Source of the DNA: Actinoplanes sp. NBC_00393
GTDB lineage: Bacteria; Actinomycetota; Actinomycetes; Mycobacteriales; Micromonosporaceae
Length of the DNA stretch: 64,000 nt
Direction: 5' to 3'
NCBI RefSeq assembly: GCF_036053395.1
Contig: NZ_CP107942.1
Coordinates: 1,392,501 to 1,456,500 of the forward strand
A program made the translations under genes and the position numbers. The notes under the pieces are model-generated. The model was not told the origin of the DNA. It saw nothing but the letters and a program-made list of their open reading frames with translations, and searched no databases. Shown piece after piece: positions 43,723-51,734 of this stretch (positions within the stretch are counted from its first letter, which is position 1; each line of letters opens with the position of its first letter).

Positions 43723-43732
43723 CTGTTAACAG
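43723..43732. promoter_or_regulatory. CTGTTAACAG palindrome upstream of the transporter operon
   Basis: A perfect 10-bp palindrome lies 28 bases before the binding-protein start, in the divergent promoter region 43696-43876. It could be an operator for the leftward operon. The GTTAAC core stands out against the high GC background. Confidence 0.4.
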
Positions 43733-43790
43733 ACGTGTGCTGGGTCACAGAGAACACGGAGCTGCGCAAAGGCGGAACCCGCTCCGCAGT

Positions 43791-43803
43791 GATGCCAGGC
43801 ATC
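43791..43803. promoter_or_regulatory. GATGCC-A-GGCATC palindrome upstream of the catabolic operon
   Basis: A perfect 6+6-bp dyad around a single base lies 74 bases before the first gene of the rightward operon, a suitable position for an activator or repressor. Its sequence differs from the other dyad in the same region. Confidence 0.45.
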
Positions 43804-43876
43804 GCCGTCGGTGCTTTCTCCGGTCAGCTGTCGCGCACCTAGCGTGAGGACGTCACCGGAATGAGGAGGACTTTTC

Positions 43877-44167
43877 ATGGCATACGTCGTCAGCGCCACG
43901 TGGACCGCCGAGCCCGGCCAGGAGGCCGTCGTGCTCGACGCGGTCGAGAAGCTGACCCCGCTGTCGCGGGCGGAGCCGGGCAACCGCTTCTACCAGGCGT
44001 ACCAGGACCCGGCCGAGCCGGGCGTCTTCCGCCTCTTCGAGATCTACGACGACGAGGACGCCTACGCCGCGCACGGCGCGTCCGAGCACTTCAAGACGTA
44101 CGCGCTCGAACAGGCCATCCCGGTGCTCGTGAAGCGCGAGCGCGCCTTCTACACCACGATCGGCTGA
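43877..44167 (+). CDS. Antibiotic-biosynthesis-monooxygenase (ABM) domain protein
   Basis: A 96-residue dimeric ferredoxin-like protein. It starts MAYVVSATWTAEPGQEAVV and has the ABM pattern SRAEPGNRFYQAYQDPAEPG, FRLFEIYDDEDAYAAHGASE and HFKTYALEQAIPVL. Small enzymes of this type (YgiN/ActVA-Orf6-like) oxidise hydroquinones or polyketide phenols without a bound cofactor. It is the first gene of the rightward nine-gene operon. The ribosome binding site GAGGAGGA lies 10 bases upstream of the ATG. Confidence 0.9.
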   Translation: MAYVVSATWTAEPGQEAVVLDAVEKLTPLSRAEPGNRFYQAYQDPAEPGVFRLFEIYDDEDAYAAHGASEHFKTYALEQAIPVLVKRERAFYTTIG

Positions 44168-44173
44168 TCTGAG

Positions 44174-45157
44174 ATGAGACTGGCAGCGTTCCGCCTCGCG
44201 ACCGAGCCCGACGGCGTCCGCCGGGTCGGCCTGGTCGTCGGTGAGGGTCCCGACTGGTGGCTGCACCCGTTCGCGGACGGCACCGACCTGGTGGAGTTGC
44301 TCGCGGCGGACCGCGTCGACCGGGAGGCAGCGGCCGACACCGCCGCCCGCGGCGACGGACTGCGCCCGGCCCAGGTGCGGCTGCTGCCGCCGGTCTACCC
44401 GGTGGCGATGCGCGACTTCCTCACCTTCGAACAGCACGTGGCCGGCGTCGGCAAGGGCATGCAGGGGCACGAATTCGTGCCGGACGAGTGGTACGCCGCC
44501 CCGTCCTTCCTGTTCATGGCCCCGCACGCGGTCACCGGCGGCTACGACGACGTGGCCATCGCGCCGGACACCGAGCGCTTCGACTACGAGCTCGAGATGG
44601 CCGCGGTGATCTGCCGCGACGTCCGCAACGTCACCCCGGAGCAGGCCCGGTCGGCGATCGGCGGCTACTGCGTGATGAACGACTGGTCCGCCCGCGACGT
44701 GCAGGGCCGCGAGATGAAGCTCGGTCTCGGCCCGTCCAAGGGCAAGGACTTCGCCACCACGATCGGCCCCTGGGTGGTCACCGCCGACGAGCTCGACGAC
44801 TTCCGCGACGCCGACGGGTTCCTCGATCTGCAGATGACCGTGAAGGTCAACGGCACGGTCACCGGCAGCGACCGGTCCGGGCACATGGGGTGGTCCTTCG
44901 AGCACCTGGTCTCGTACGCGTCCCGCGCCTCCTGGGTGAAGAAGGGCGAGGTCCTGGCCTCCGGAACCTGCGGTTCCGGCGCCCTGGCCGAGGGCTGGGG
45001 CCGCACCGGCGAGCTGACCCCGCCACCGCTGCAGGTCGGCGACGTCGTCGAGATGACCATCGAGCGGCTCGGCACCATCCGCAACCGGATCGTCGCCGGC
45101 ACCGAGACCGTGCCGCCGATCGTCGCCGCCCGCCGCCGGGTCCGCGAGGAGGTGTGA
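44174..45157 (+). CDS. Fumarylacetoacetate hydrolase (FAH) family protein
   Basis: A 327-residue protein with the FAH core. It shows AMRDFLTFEQHV near residue 78, FDYELEMAAVI (the Glu-x-Glu metal ligands, ~137-147), YCVMNDWSARDVQ (metal Asp), the lysine-containing GPSKGKDFATTIGPWVV, and LASGTCGSGALAEGWG near the C-terminus. FAH-type enzymes hydrolyse C-C bonds in acylpyruvates or fumarylacetoacetate-like ring-cleavage products, which suits a step after ring opening. It starts six bases after the ABM gene. Confidence 0.93.
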   Translation: MRLAAFRLATEPDGVRRVGLVVGEGPDWWLHPFADGTDLVELLAADRVDREAAADTAARGDGLRPAQVRLLPPVYPVAMRDFLTFEQHVAGVGKGMQGHEFVPDEWYAAPSFLFMAPHAVTGGYDDVAIAPDTERFDYELEMAAVICRDVRNVTPEQARSAIGGYCVMNDWSARDVQGREMKLGLGPSKGKDFATTIGPWVVTADELDDFRDADGFLDLQMTVKVNGTVTGSDRSGHMGWSFEHLVSYASRASWVKKGEVLASGTCGSGALAEGWGRTGELTPPPLQVGDVVEMTIERLGTIRNRIVAGTETVPPIVAARRRVREEV

Positions 45158-45159
45158 CC

Positions 45160-46500
45160 ATGTCCGAGGTCGTGACGCGGAACCCGGCGACCGGCCGGGA
45201 GCTGCTTAGATACCCCGCCCACGACGACGCGGCAGTGGCTGCTCTGCTCGGCGAGGTGTCCGCGGCGGCACGGTCCTGGGCGGATGTCGAACTGACCGAC
45301 CGCCTTGCCCTGCTGCGAGCCGTCGGCAAGCTGCTGACCGAGCGCCGCGACGAGTACGCCGCCCTGATCACCGCCGAGATGGGCAAACCCCTGGCCGAGT
45401 CGCTCGCCGAGATCGACAAGTGCGCCTGGAACTGCTCGGTCGTCGCCGATCTGGCACCCGGCTGGCTCGCCGACAAGCCTCTTGAATCCGGCAGCTCGCT
45501 GTCGTGGGTCGCCTACGAACCGCTCGGCGTGATCTTCGCGGTGATGCCGTGGAACTTCCCGTTCTGGCAGGTCCTGCGCTTCGCCTGCGCGGCGTTGTCG
45601 GCAGGCAACGCGGCCCTGCTCAAGCACAGCCCGGACGTGACCGGCTGCGCCCTCGCCATCGAGCAGCTGTTCCTCGACGCCGGGGCACCCGCCGGGCTGT
45701 TCCGGTCCCTGGTCATCGAGGCCGACCGGGTGCCGTCGGTGAGTGCCCGGATCGTGGCCGACCCGCGGATCGCCGCGGTCACCCTTACCGGCAGCGAGCG
45801 CACCGGATCGGCGATCGCCCAGGCGGCCGGCGCCGCGCTGAAGAAGACCGTCCTGGAACTCGGCGGCTCGGATCCGTTCGTCGTGCTGGCCGACGCCGAC
45901 ATCACCGCGGCAGCTGCGGCGGCGGTCCGCTCCCGGTTCGGCAATGCCGGGCAGAGCTGCGTGGCCGCCAAACGCTTCGTCGTGGTCGACGCCGTCGCGG
46001 ACGAGTTCGTGGCCGCGCTGCTCAGCGAGGTGGCTGTCCTGGAGATCGGTCCGCTGGCCCGAGCCGACCTGCGGGACACGGCCGTGCGGCAGATCAGCGA
46101 GAGCGTGGCCGCCGGGGCGAGCCTGCTGACCGGCGGGAATACGGGCTCCGGCTGTCGCCTCGAACCGACCGTCCTCGACCACGTCACGCCGGGCATGGCT
46201 GCCTTCGTCGAGGAGACGTTCGGGCCGGTGGCGGCCGTGGTCAGAGCCCGCGACGACGAGCACGCGATCGAGCTGGCCAACGACACCGAGTTCGGTCTCG
46301 GCTGCTCGGTCTGGGGCACGCAGGGACATGCCCTGGCGGTCGGCAAGCGGATCCGGTCCGGGGCGCTGTTCGTGAACGCGCCGGTCGCCTCCGACCCGCG
46401 GCTGCCGTTCGGTGGCATCGGGCGCAGCGGCTACGGCCGGGAGCTGTCCGCCGAGGGCGTCCGCGAGTTCACCAACGTGCGGACGGTGGTGATCGCATGA
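45160..46500 (+). CDS. Aldehyde dehydrogenase (succinate-semialdehyde dehydrogenase-like)
   Basis: A 446-residue NAD(P)-dependent aldehyde dehydrogenase. It has VMPWNFPFWQ (residues ~128-137), the Glu in TVLELGGSDPFVV, the catalytic Cys in FGNAGQSCVAAKRF (~260-273), and the C-terminal LPFGGIGRSGYGREL. It is of the short GabD-like type. In this operon it probably oxidises a semialdehyde released by ring cleavage or hydrolysis to the acid. It starts two bases after the FAH gene behind GAGGAGG, and its TGA overlaps the next ATG. Confidence 0.94.
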   Translation: MSEVVTRNPATGRELLRYPAHDDAAVAALLGEVSAAARSWADVELTDRLALLRAVGKLLTERRDEYAALITAEMGKPLAESLAEIDKCAWNCSVVADLAPGWLADKPLESGSSLSWVAYEPLGVIFAVMPWNFPFWQVLRFACAALSAGNAALLKHSPDVTGCALAIEQLFLDAGAPAGLFRSLVIEADRVPSVSARIVADPRIAAVTLTGSERTGSAIAQAAGAALKKTVLELGGSDPFVVLADADITAAAAAAVRSRFGNAGQSCVAAKRFVVVDAVADEFVAALLSEVAVLEIGPLARADLRDTAVRQISESVAAGASLLTGGNTGSGCRLEPTVLDHVTPGMAAFVEETFGPVAAVVRARDDEHAIELANDTEFGLGCSVWGTQGHALAVGKRIRSGALFVNAPVASDPRLPFGGIGRSGYGRELSAEGVREFTNVRTVVIA

Positions 46501-46904
46501 AGCTCGACCACGTCGGCCTCACCGTCGGTGACCTGGACAAGATGCGCGACTGGTATGCGACCGCGTTCGGTCTGACCAGCGAGTTCTCCTTCGAGATCCC
46601 GGAACATCAGTTCCGCGGCGTCATGCTGCGCGGTGACGGCTACCGCATCGAGCTGCTCGAACGTGCCGGCAGCACCGGTCACCCGTCGCCGGCGAACCCG
46701 ATCGAGGCGGCTCTCACGCGCGGGTTCGGGCACATCGCCTTGGACGTGGCGGATGTCGGTTCCGCGTACGCAAGTCTCTTGGAAGTCGGGGCGAGTGACC
46801 GGATGTCACCGCGACCGTCCCCGGAACCCGGCATCCGGATGGCCTATGTGGCCGATCCGGAAGGCAACCTGGTGGAACTGCTCGACCGCGCGGGGAAACC
46901 ATGA
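46497..46904 (+). CDS. VOC family protein
   Basis: A 135-residue single VOC module starting MKLDHVGLTVGDLDKMRDWY. Candidate metal ligands are His5 (LDHVGL), His79 (FGHIALDV) and Glu in NLVELLDRA, the usual H-H-E set of metal-dependent isomerases and dioxygenases. Length and motifs suit a methylmalonyl-CoA epimerase/glyoxalase-like enzyme acting on a pathway intermediate. It overlaps both neighbours by four bases (ATGA). Confidence 0.88.
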   Translation: MKLDHVGLTVGDLDKMRDWYATAFGLTSEFSFEIPEHQFRGVMLRGDGYRIELLERAGSTGHPSPANPIEAALTRGFGHIALDVADVGSAYASLLEVGASDRMSPRPSPEPGIRMAYVADPEGNLVELLDRAGKP

Positions 46905-47647
46905 CCGGGCGGCTGGCCGGCAAGATCGCGCTGATCACCGGCGTCGGCGGAGGCATCGGCGCGGCTGCGGCGGCCCGGTTCGCGGCGGAAGGCGCGCGGG
47001 TGATCGGCTGCGACCTCGACGCGGCGGCAACCTCCCACGGCGATATCCGGGTGATGGGCGGCGTCGACCTCGGCGATCCCGAGCAGGCCCGGCAGTGGGT
47101 GGACGAGGCCGTGGCGGTGCACGGCGGCATCGACATCCTCTACAACAACGCGTCCGCTCAGCGGTTCGGCACGCTCGACGAGCTGACCGTCGCCGACTGG
47201 GACTTCACCATGCGCAACGAGCTCGACCTCGTCTACTACACGGTCCGTGCCGCCTGGCCGCACCTTCGCCGGCAAGGCGGCGGTTCGATCGTCAACGTCG
47301 GGTCGATCGCGGCCACCCGCGGTGTCGAGTTCATGGCGCAGAACGCGCACAGCGCCGCGAAAGGCGGCGTCATCGCCCTCACTCTGCAACTCGTCGTCGA
47401 GGGCGGCCCGCACGGCATCCGCGCCAACGTGATCAGTCCCGGTCTGATCGAGACCCCCAACACCGCTCCGATGCTGGCCGACCCGCCTTCGCGGTTGCGC
47501 AGCGTCGTCCTCGACCGCATCCCCCTCGGCCGGCACGGCCGGCCCGACGACGTCGTGAACGCCGCCGTCTTCCTCGCCTCGGACGAATCCGCCTGGGTGA
47601 GCGGAGCGCACCTGGTGGTCGACGGCGGCGGCTCAGTTCTCGGCTGA
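46901..47647 (+). CDS. SDR-family oxidoreductase with His in place of the catalytic Tyr
   Basis: A 248-residue SDR with TGVGGGIGAAAA (residues 13-24), CDLD after beta-2 (NAD preference), YNNAS for NNAG, Ser in VNVGSIAAT and the active-site stretch NAHSAAKGGVIALT. The usual Y-x-x-x-K here reads H-S-A-A-K, so the catalytic tyrosine is replaced by histidine while the lysine is kept. The C-terminal substrate loop (GLIETPNTAPM) is intact. Either the His acts in catalysis or the protein performs a non-redox role. It belongs to the rightward operon. Confidence 0.9.
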   Translation: MTGRLAGKIALITGVGGGIGAAAAARFAAEGARVIGCDLDAAATSHGDIRVMGGVDLGDPEQARQWVDEAVAVHGGIDILYNNASAQRFGTLDELTVADWDFTMRNELDLVYYTVRAAWPHLRRQGGGSIVNVGSIAATRGVEFMAQNAHSAAKGGVIALTLQLVVEGGPHGIRANVISPGLIETPNTAPMLADPPSRLRSVVLDRIPLGRHGRPDDVVNAAVFLASDESAWVSGAHLVVDGGGSVLG

Positions 47648-47659
47648 AAGGAAAGAGTC

Positions 47660-48607
47660 ATGTCCCACCTCAACGAGCACGGCATCACCCACCTGCGGCA
47701 CGTCGATCTGGCCGTGCCCGACTACGCGACCCAGCGCACGTTCTACCGCGACACCTGGGGCCTGACCGAGGTCGGCACCGACGGCGACCTGTCCTACCTG
47801 GCCGCCGAGGGCTCGCCGGAGCAGTACATCATCCGGCTGCGCAAGGCCGCCGAGAAGCGGCTCGACCTGATCGCTTTCGGCGCGACCGACCCGGCCGCCG
47901 TCGACGCGCTCGCCGCCAAGCTGGCTTCTGACGGCATCCAGCTGGCCACCCAGCCGGGCAAGCTGCAGACCGCCGGCGGCGGCTACGGCTTCCGGTTCTT
48001 CGACATCGACGGCCGGACCATCGAGATCTCCTCGGACGTGGAGACCCGGCAGCACCGGGCGGTCGAGGAAGGCGAGGCCATTCCGGTGCGCATCTCGCAC
48101 GCCGTGATGAACTCGAACGACCCGAACCGCACCCGCGCCTTCTATGAGCAGCACCTCGGCTTCAAGCTGTCGGACACGCTGTGGAGCCAGCACATGGGCG
48201 AAATGATGCACTTCATGCGGTGCAACGACTGGCACCACAGCCTGGCCATCGCGCGCGGCCCGCACACCTCGGTGCATCACGTGTCGTTCGAGATGCGCGG
48301 CCTCGACGAGTACATGCGCGGCACCGGCCGGGTCATGCGGGCCGGCATCAAGAAGATCTGGGGCCCCGGACGGCACCTGGCCGGCAACAACACGTTCACG
48401 TACTTCCTCGACCCGAGCGGCAACACGATGGAGTACACCACCGAGCTGGAGCGCCTCGAGACCGACCAGTGGCATCCCGAGCTGCACGACATCGCCGACC
48501 CGAACGTGCAGGACCAGTGGGGGACCGCCGACCCGATGAGCGAGATCATCGCCAAGGACAGCTTCAACGACCCGGACCGCGGCCTGTTCGTCGCGCCGCC
48601 GGTCTGA
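47660..48607 (+). CDS. Type I extradiol dioxygenase-like protein (two VOC modules)
   Basis: A 315-residue protein with two VOC modules. The N-terminal module (HLRHVDLAVPDYATQRTFYR) is structural, and the C-terminal one carries ligands expected of catechol 2,3-dioxygenases: His in RISHAVMNS (~149), His in SVHHVSFEM (~212) and Glu in GNTMEYTTELE (~260). Extradiol enzymes open catechol rings next to the hydroxyls using Fe(II) and O2. In this operon it is the best candidate for ring cleavage. It is preceded by a GAAAGGAAAG ribosome binding site. Confidence 0.88.
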   Translation: MSHLNEHGITHLRHVDLAVPDYATQRTFYRDTWGLTEVGTDGDLSYLAAEGSPEQYIIRLRKAAEKRLDLIAFGATDPAAVDALAAKLASDGIQLATQPGKLQTAGGGYGFRFFDIDGRTIEISSDVETRQHRAVEEGEAIPVRISHAVMNSNDPNRTRAFYEQHLGFKLSDTLWSQHMGEMMHFMRCNDWHHSLAIARGPHTSVHHVSFEMRGLDEYMRGTGRVMRAGIKKIWGPGRHLAGNNTFTYFLDPSGNTMEYTTELERLETDQWHPELHDIADPNVQDQWGTADPMSEIIAKDSFNDPDRGLFVAPPV

Positions 48608-48613
48608 GCCGGC

Positions 48614-49333
48614 ATGTTCCGACTGGACGGCAAGGTCGTCGTGGTCACCGGCGGCGCCCGTGGGCAGGGTGCCGCCGAGGTGGCTGCTCTACGGGCCGCC
48701 GGGGCGACGGTGATCGCCACCGACGTGCTCCCTTTTGACGGCGTCCACCTGGATGTCCGTGACCCCAGTGGCTGGGCCACCCTTGCGGGCTCGTTGGACC
48801 GGGTCGACGCATTGATCAACAACGCCGGGGTGGCCGGGCGGGAACGACTGCCCCATGTTGATCTGGACAATTGGGACCGGACTTTCGCGATCAATGTGAC
48901 CGGGCCGATGCTCGGCATTCAGGCCCTGGTCCCGCTCATGCCGCCGGGCTCGTCGATTGTGAACGTGTGCTCGGTGGCCGCGGTGTCCGGGCACGTCGCA
49001 GCGGCGTACACGGCCAGCAAGTGGGCGCTGCGCGGCCTCACCCGGACCGCCTCGCTGGAGCTCGGGTCGCGCGGCATCCGGGTCAACGCCGTGCTGCCCG
49101 GGCTCATCGAGACACCGCTCATGGAGAACGCCTCGCCCGCCTTCCGTGGCGCTGCCCTGGCCGAGATCCCGCTCGGTCGTACCGGAACTGTCGACGACGT
49201 CGCCGGGCTGATGGTCTTCCTCTGCTCCGACGCGGCGGCCTACATCACCGGCGCCGAGATCGTCGTCGACGGCGGGCTCACCGGACACGTCTCCCACAAG
49301 GGCATCGCCGACGCGATCGCCCCTCCTGCGTAA
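48614..49333 (+). CDS. Short-chain dehydrogenase/reductase
   Basis: A 239-residue classical SDR. It has TGGARGQGAAEV (residues 12-23), TDVLPFDGVHLDVRD, INNAGVAG, Ser in VNVCSVAAV, and an intact YTASKWALRGL catalytic site (~134-144). The IETPLMENASP loop and VVDGGLTGHV end are typical of 3-ketoacyl/alcohol dehydrogenases. It begins six bases after the dioxygenase gene and should catalyse a redox step in the same pathway, in contrast to the atypical SDR two genes upstream. Confidence 0.93.
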   Translation: MFRLDGKVVVVTGGARGQGAAEVAALRAAGATVIATDVLPFDGVHLDVRDPSGWATLAGSLDRVDALINNAGVAGRERLPHVDLDNWDRTFAINVTGPMLGIQALVPLMPPGSSIVNVCSVAAVSGHVAAAYTASKWALRGLTRTASLELGSRGIRVNAVLPGLIETPLMENASPAFRGAALAEIPLGRTGTVDDVAGLMVFLCSDAAAYITGAEIVVDGGLTGHVSHKGIADAIAPPA

Positions 49334-49342
49334 GGACCTGCG

Positions 49343-50500
49343 ATGTTCGAGTACTTCCCCGGCAACTACATCTGGAATCTGGGCGTCGTCGCCACGCTCA
49401 ACTCCGGCGGCACGATCGACGAGGTGGACCGGGCCTGCCGGCCCATCCGGGACCTGGCGGCGCAGGGGTCCGACGTGGGCACCGAGCAGTTCATGCAGTC
49501 GTGGCGCAAGGTCGCCGACCAGGTCGAGCAGCAGGCCATCGAGGCCGAGAAAGCAGGACATCTGCGTACGGCCGGACAGAAGTATCTGCGCGCCGGCGCC
49601 TACCTGTGCCAGGCCGAGCGGATGTTGTCGAACTCGTCGCCGCTGCGCGTGCCGACGTACCGGCACCTGCTCGAAGTGATGGAGAAGTCCTTCGAGCTGA
49701 TCGACCCGCGGACCACCCGGGTGCAGATCCCGTTCGAGGGGACGACGCTGCCGGCGTACTTCACCAACGCCTCGACCGACGACCGGCCCGTGCCGACGAT
49801 GATCATGTGGAACGGGCTGGACTCGACCAAGGAGCACATGTACACGTCGGGCTGGCCGTCGGAGATGGCCGCCCGGGGGATCTCGGTGCTGCAGGTGGAC
49901 TGCCCGGGGTCGGGGGAGGCGCTGCGTCTCCAGGGGCTCACCTCGCGGGTCGAGAGCGAGGACTGGGCTGCGGCCTGCGTCTCGTATCTGGAAAGCCGGC
50001 CCGATGTCCGACATGACCGGATTGGTTTGGTCGGGTGGTCGCTCGGTGGCTACTACGTGCCGCGGGCGGCCGCCTTCGAGAAGCGACTGGCGCTCGCGGT
50101 GGCCTGGGGCGCCAACCACAACTGGGGTGAGGTGCAGCGGAAACGGCTCGAACGCGAGGGTGAGAACCCGGTGCCGCACTACTGGGAGCATGTGCTCTGG
50201 GTCTGGGGCTCACCAGACATCGAAACCTTCATCGCCGAGGCCGAACGGGTCAATCTCAACGGCGTCGTCGACAAGATCACTTGTCCGTTGCTGATCACGC
50301 ACGGGACGAACGACCGGCAGATCAACGTGGCCTACGCGCACCAGTCCTTCGAGCAGGCGGTGAACGCGCCGAAGAAGGACCTGCGCCTGTTCACGCCGGA
50401 AGAGGGCGCGACCGAGCACTGCGGGCTGGACCACCTGCCGCACGTCGCCGCCTACACCGCCGACTGGATCGAGGACACCCTGCGAGAGCTCGATGCCTGA
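49343..50500 (+). CDS. Alpha/beta hydrolase related to 2,6-dihydroxypseudooxynicotine hydrolase/FrsA
   Basis: A 385-residue protein with a helical N-terminal domain (~residues 1-110) and an alpha/beta hydrolase core. It shows MIMWNGLDSTKEHMYTSG (oxyanion region), the nucleophile elbow IGLVGWSLGGYYVPRAAA (Ser ~236), the acid in ITHGTNDRQINVAYA and the His in TEHCGLDHLP. The two-domain layout matches the DUF1100/DHPON hydrolase group, whose best known member splits a C-C bond between an aromatic ring and an acyl chain. A similar ring-acyl cleavage is plausible here. Confidence 0.87.
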   Translation: MFEYFPGNYIWNLGVVATLNSGGTIDEVDRACRPIRDLAAQGSDVGTEQFMQSWRKVADQVEQQAIEAEKAGHLRTAGQKYLRAGAYLCQAERMLSNSSPLRVPTYRHLLEVMEKSFELIDPRTTRVQIPFEGTTLPAYFTNASTDDRPVPTMIMWNGLDSTKEHMYTSGWPSEMAARGISVLQVDCPGSGEALRLQGLTSRVESEDWAAACVSYLESRPDVRHDRIGLVGWSLGGYYVPRAAAFEKRLALAVAWGANHNWGEVQRKRLEREGENPVPHYWEHVLWVWGSPDIETFIAEAERVNLNGVVDKITCPLLITHGTNDRQINVAYAHQSFEQAVNAPKKDLRLFTPEEGATEHCGLDHLPHVAAYTADWIEDTLRELDA

Positions 50501-51731
50501 CTTCCTCTGGGGCGTCTCCGGCGCCGGCCACCAGACCGAGGGTGGCAACTCGCTCAGCGACACCTGGTTCCTGGAGAACGTGCAGCCCACGGTGTTCCGG
50601 GAGCCCTCCGGGCCGGCCTGCGACAGCTACGCCCGCTGGCGTTCCGACGTGGATCTGGCGGCCGGCCTGGGTCTGAACGCCTACCGCTTCTCGGTCGAAT
50701 GGGCCCGCGTCGAGCCATCACCCGGCGTCTTCTCCTCTTCAGAGCTCGACCACTATGAAGCAATCGTCGACCACTGCCTGGCCTCCGGTCTGGCGCCGGT
50801 CGTCACCTACAACCACTTCACGTCGCCGCACTGGTTCGCCGCCCGTGGCGGCTGGCTGAACCCGGAGGCGCCTACGCTCTTCGCCCGCTACTGCACCGAG
50901 GTCACGGCCCGCTTCGGCGACCGGATCGCGGTGGCGGTGACGATGAACGAGCCCAACCTGGCCCGCCTGCTGACGTGGATGGATCTGCCGTCGTTCGTAC
51001 GCGACCTGGAACGAACCACGCTCGAAGCCGCGAGCGCGGCTGCCGGCGTGCCCCGCTATCGCGCCGCGAACGTGATGCTGCCCGAAGAGATGGACGCGAT
51101 GGCCGACGGCATGGAGGCCGGCCACCGCGCCGCACGCGCCGCCATCAAGACCCTGCAGCCTTCCCTCCCGGTCGGCTTCTCGCTGGCGGTCGCCGACGAC
51201 GTCGCCGTGGGTTCAGATGCCGGCGTACGCGACCGCAAGCGCTCCGAGGTCTACGAGCGCTGGCTCGAGCTGGCCCGTTCCGACGACTACATCGGCGTCC
51301 AGAATTACGAGCGCCTGTTCTACGACGGCGACGGCCCGGTCCCGCTGCCGCCGGACGTCCCCCGCAACCAGATGGGCAGCGGCATCGAACCGGAGTCGCT
51401 CGCCGGCGCGATCCGCTACGTCCACGCTGAAACCGGCGTCCCCATCCTGGTGACCGAACACGGCATGAGCACCCCGGACGACACGCTCCGCGCCGCCTTC
51501 CTACCGCCCGCGCTGGAGGCCCTGCAGGCCGTGATCGCCGAGGGAGTGCCGGTGCTGGGCTACCTGCACTGGACCCTGCTCGACAACTTCGAGTGGATCT
51601 TCGGCTACGGCCACCAGCTCGGCCTGCACGAGGTCGACCGGGAGACGTTCGCCCGAACCCCCAAACCGAGCGCCGAGGTGTACGCCAAGCTCGTCGCCGC
51701 GTACCGGAACACCGCTGCCTCTGGTGGGTGA
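50493..51731 (+). CDS. Family 1 glycoside hydrolase (beta-glucosidase-like)
   Basis: A 412-residue GH1 protein, shorter than the usual 440-480. It starts DFLWGVSGAGHQTEGG with the Gln-containing N-terminal sugar motif. It has YRFSVEWARVEPSPG, the acid/base Glu in VAVTMNEPNLAR (~residue 153), the nucleophile Glu in ILVTEHGMS (~322; most GH1 enzymes have TENG), and HWTLLDNFEWIFGYGHQLGL. These features indicate an active retaining beta-glycosidase acting in the cytoplasm. It overlaps the hydrolase gene by eight bases and ends the operon, so the pathway substrate is probably a beta-glucoside. Confidence 0.92.
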   Translation: MPDFLWGVSGAGHQTEGGNSLSDTWFLENVQPTVFREPSGPACDSYARWRSDVDLAAGLGLNAYRFSVEWARVEPSPGVFSSSELDHYEAIVDHCLASGLAPVVTYNHFTSPHWFAARGGWLNPEAPTLFARYCTEVTARFGDRIAVAVTMNEPNLARLLTWMDLPSFVRDLERTTLEAASAAAGVPRYRAANVMLPEEMDAMADGMEAGHRAARAAIKTLQPSLPVGFSLAVADDVAVGSDAGVRDRKRSEVYERWLELARSDDYIGVQNYERLFYDGDGPVPLPPDVPRNQMGSGIEPESLAGAIRYVHAETGVPILVTEHGMSTPDDTLRAAFLPPALEALQAVIAEGVPVLGYLHWTLLDNFEWIFGYGHQLGLHEVDRETFARTPKPSAEVYAKLVAAYRNTAASGG

Positions 51732-51734
51732 CCC

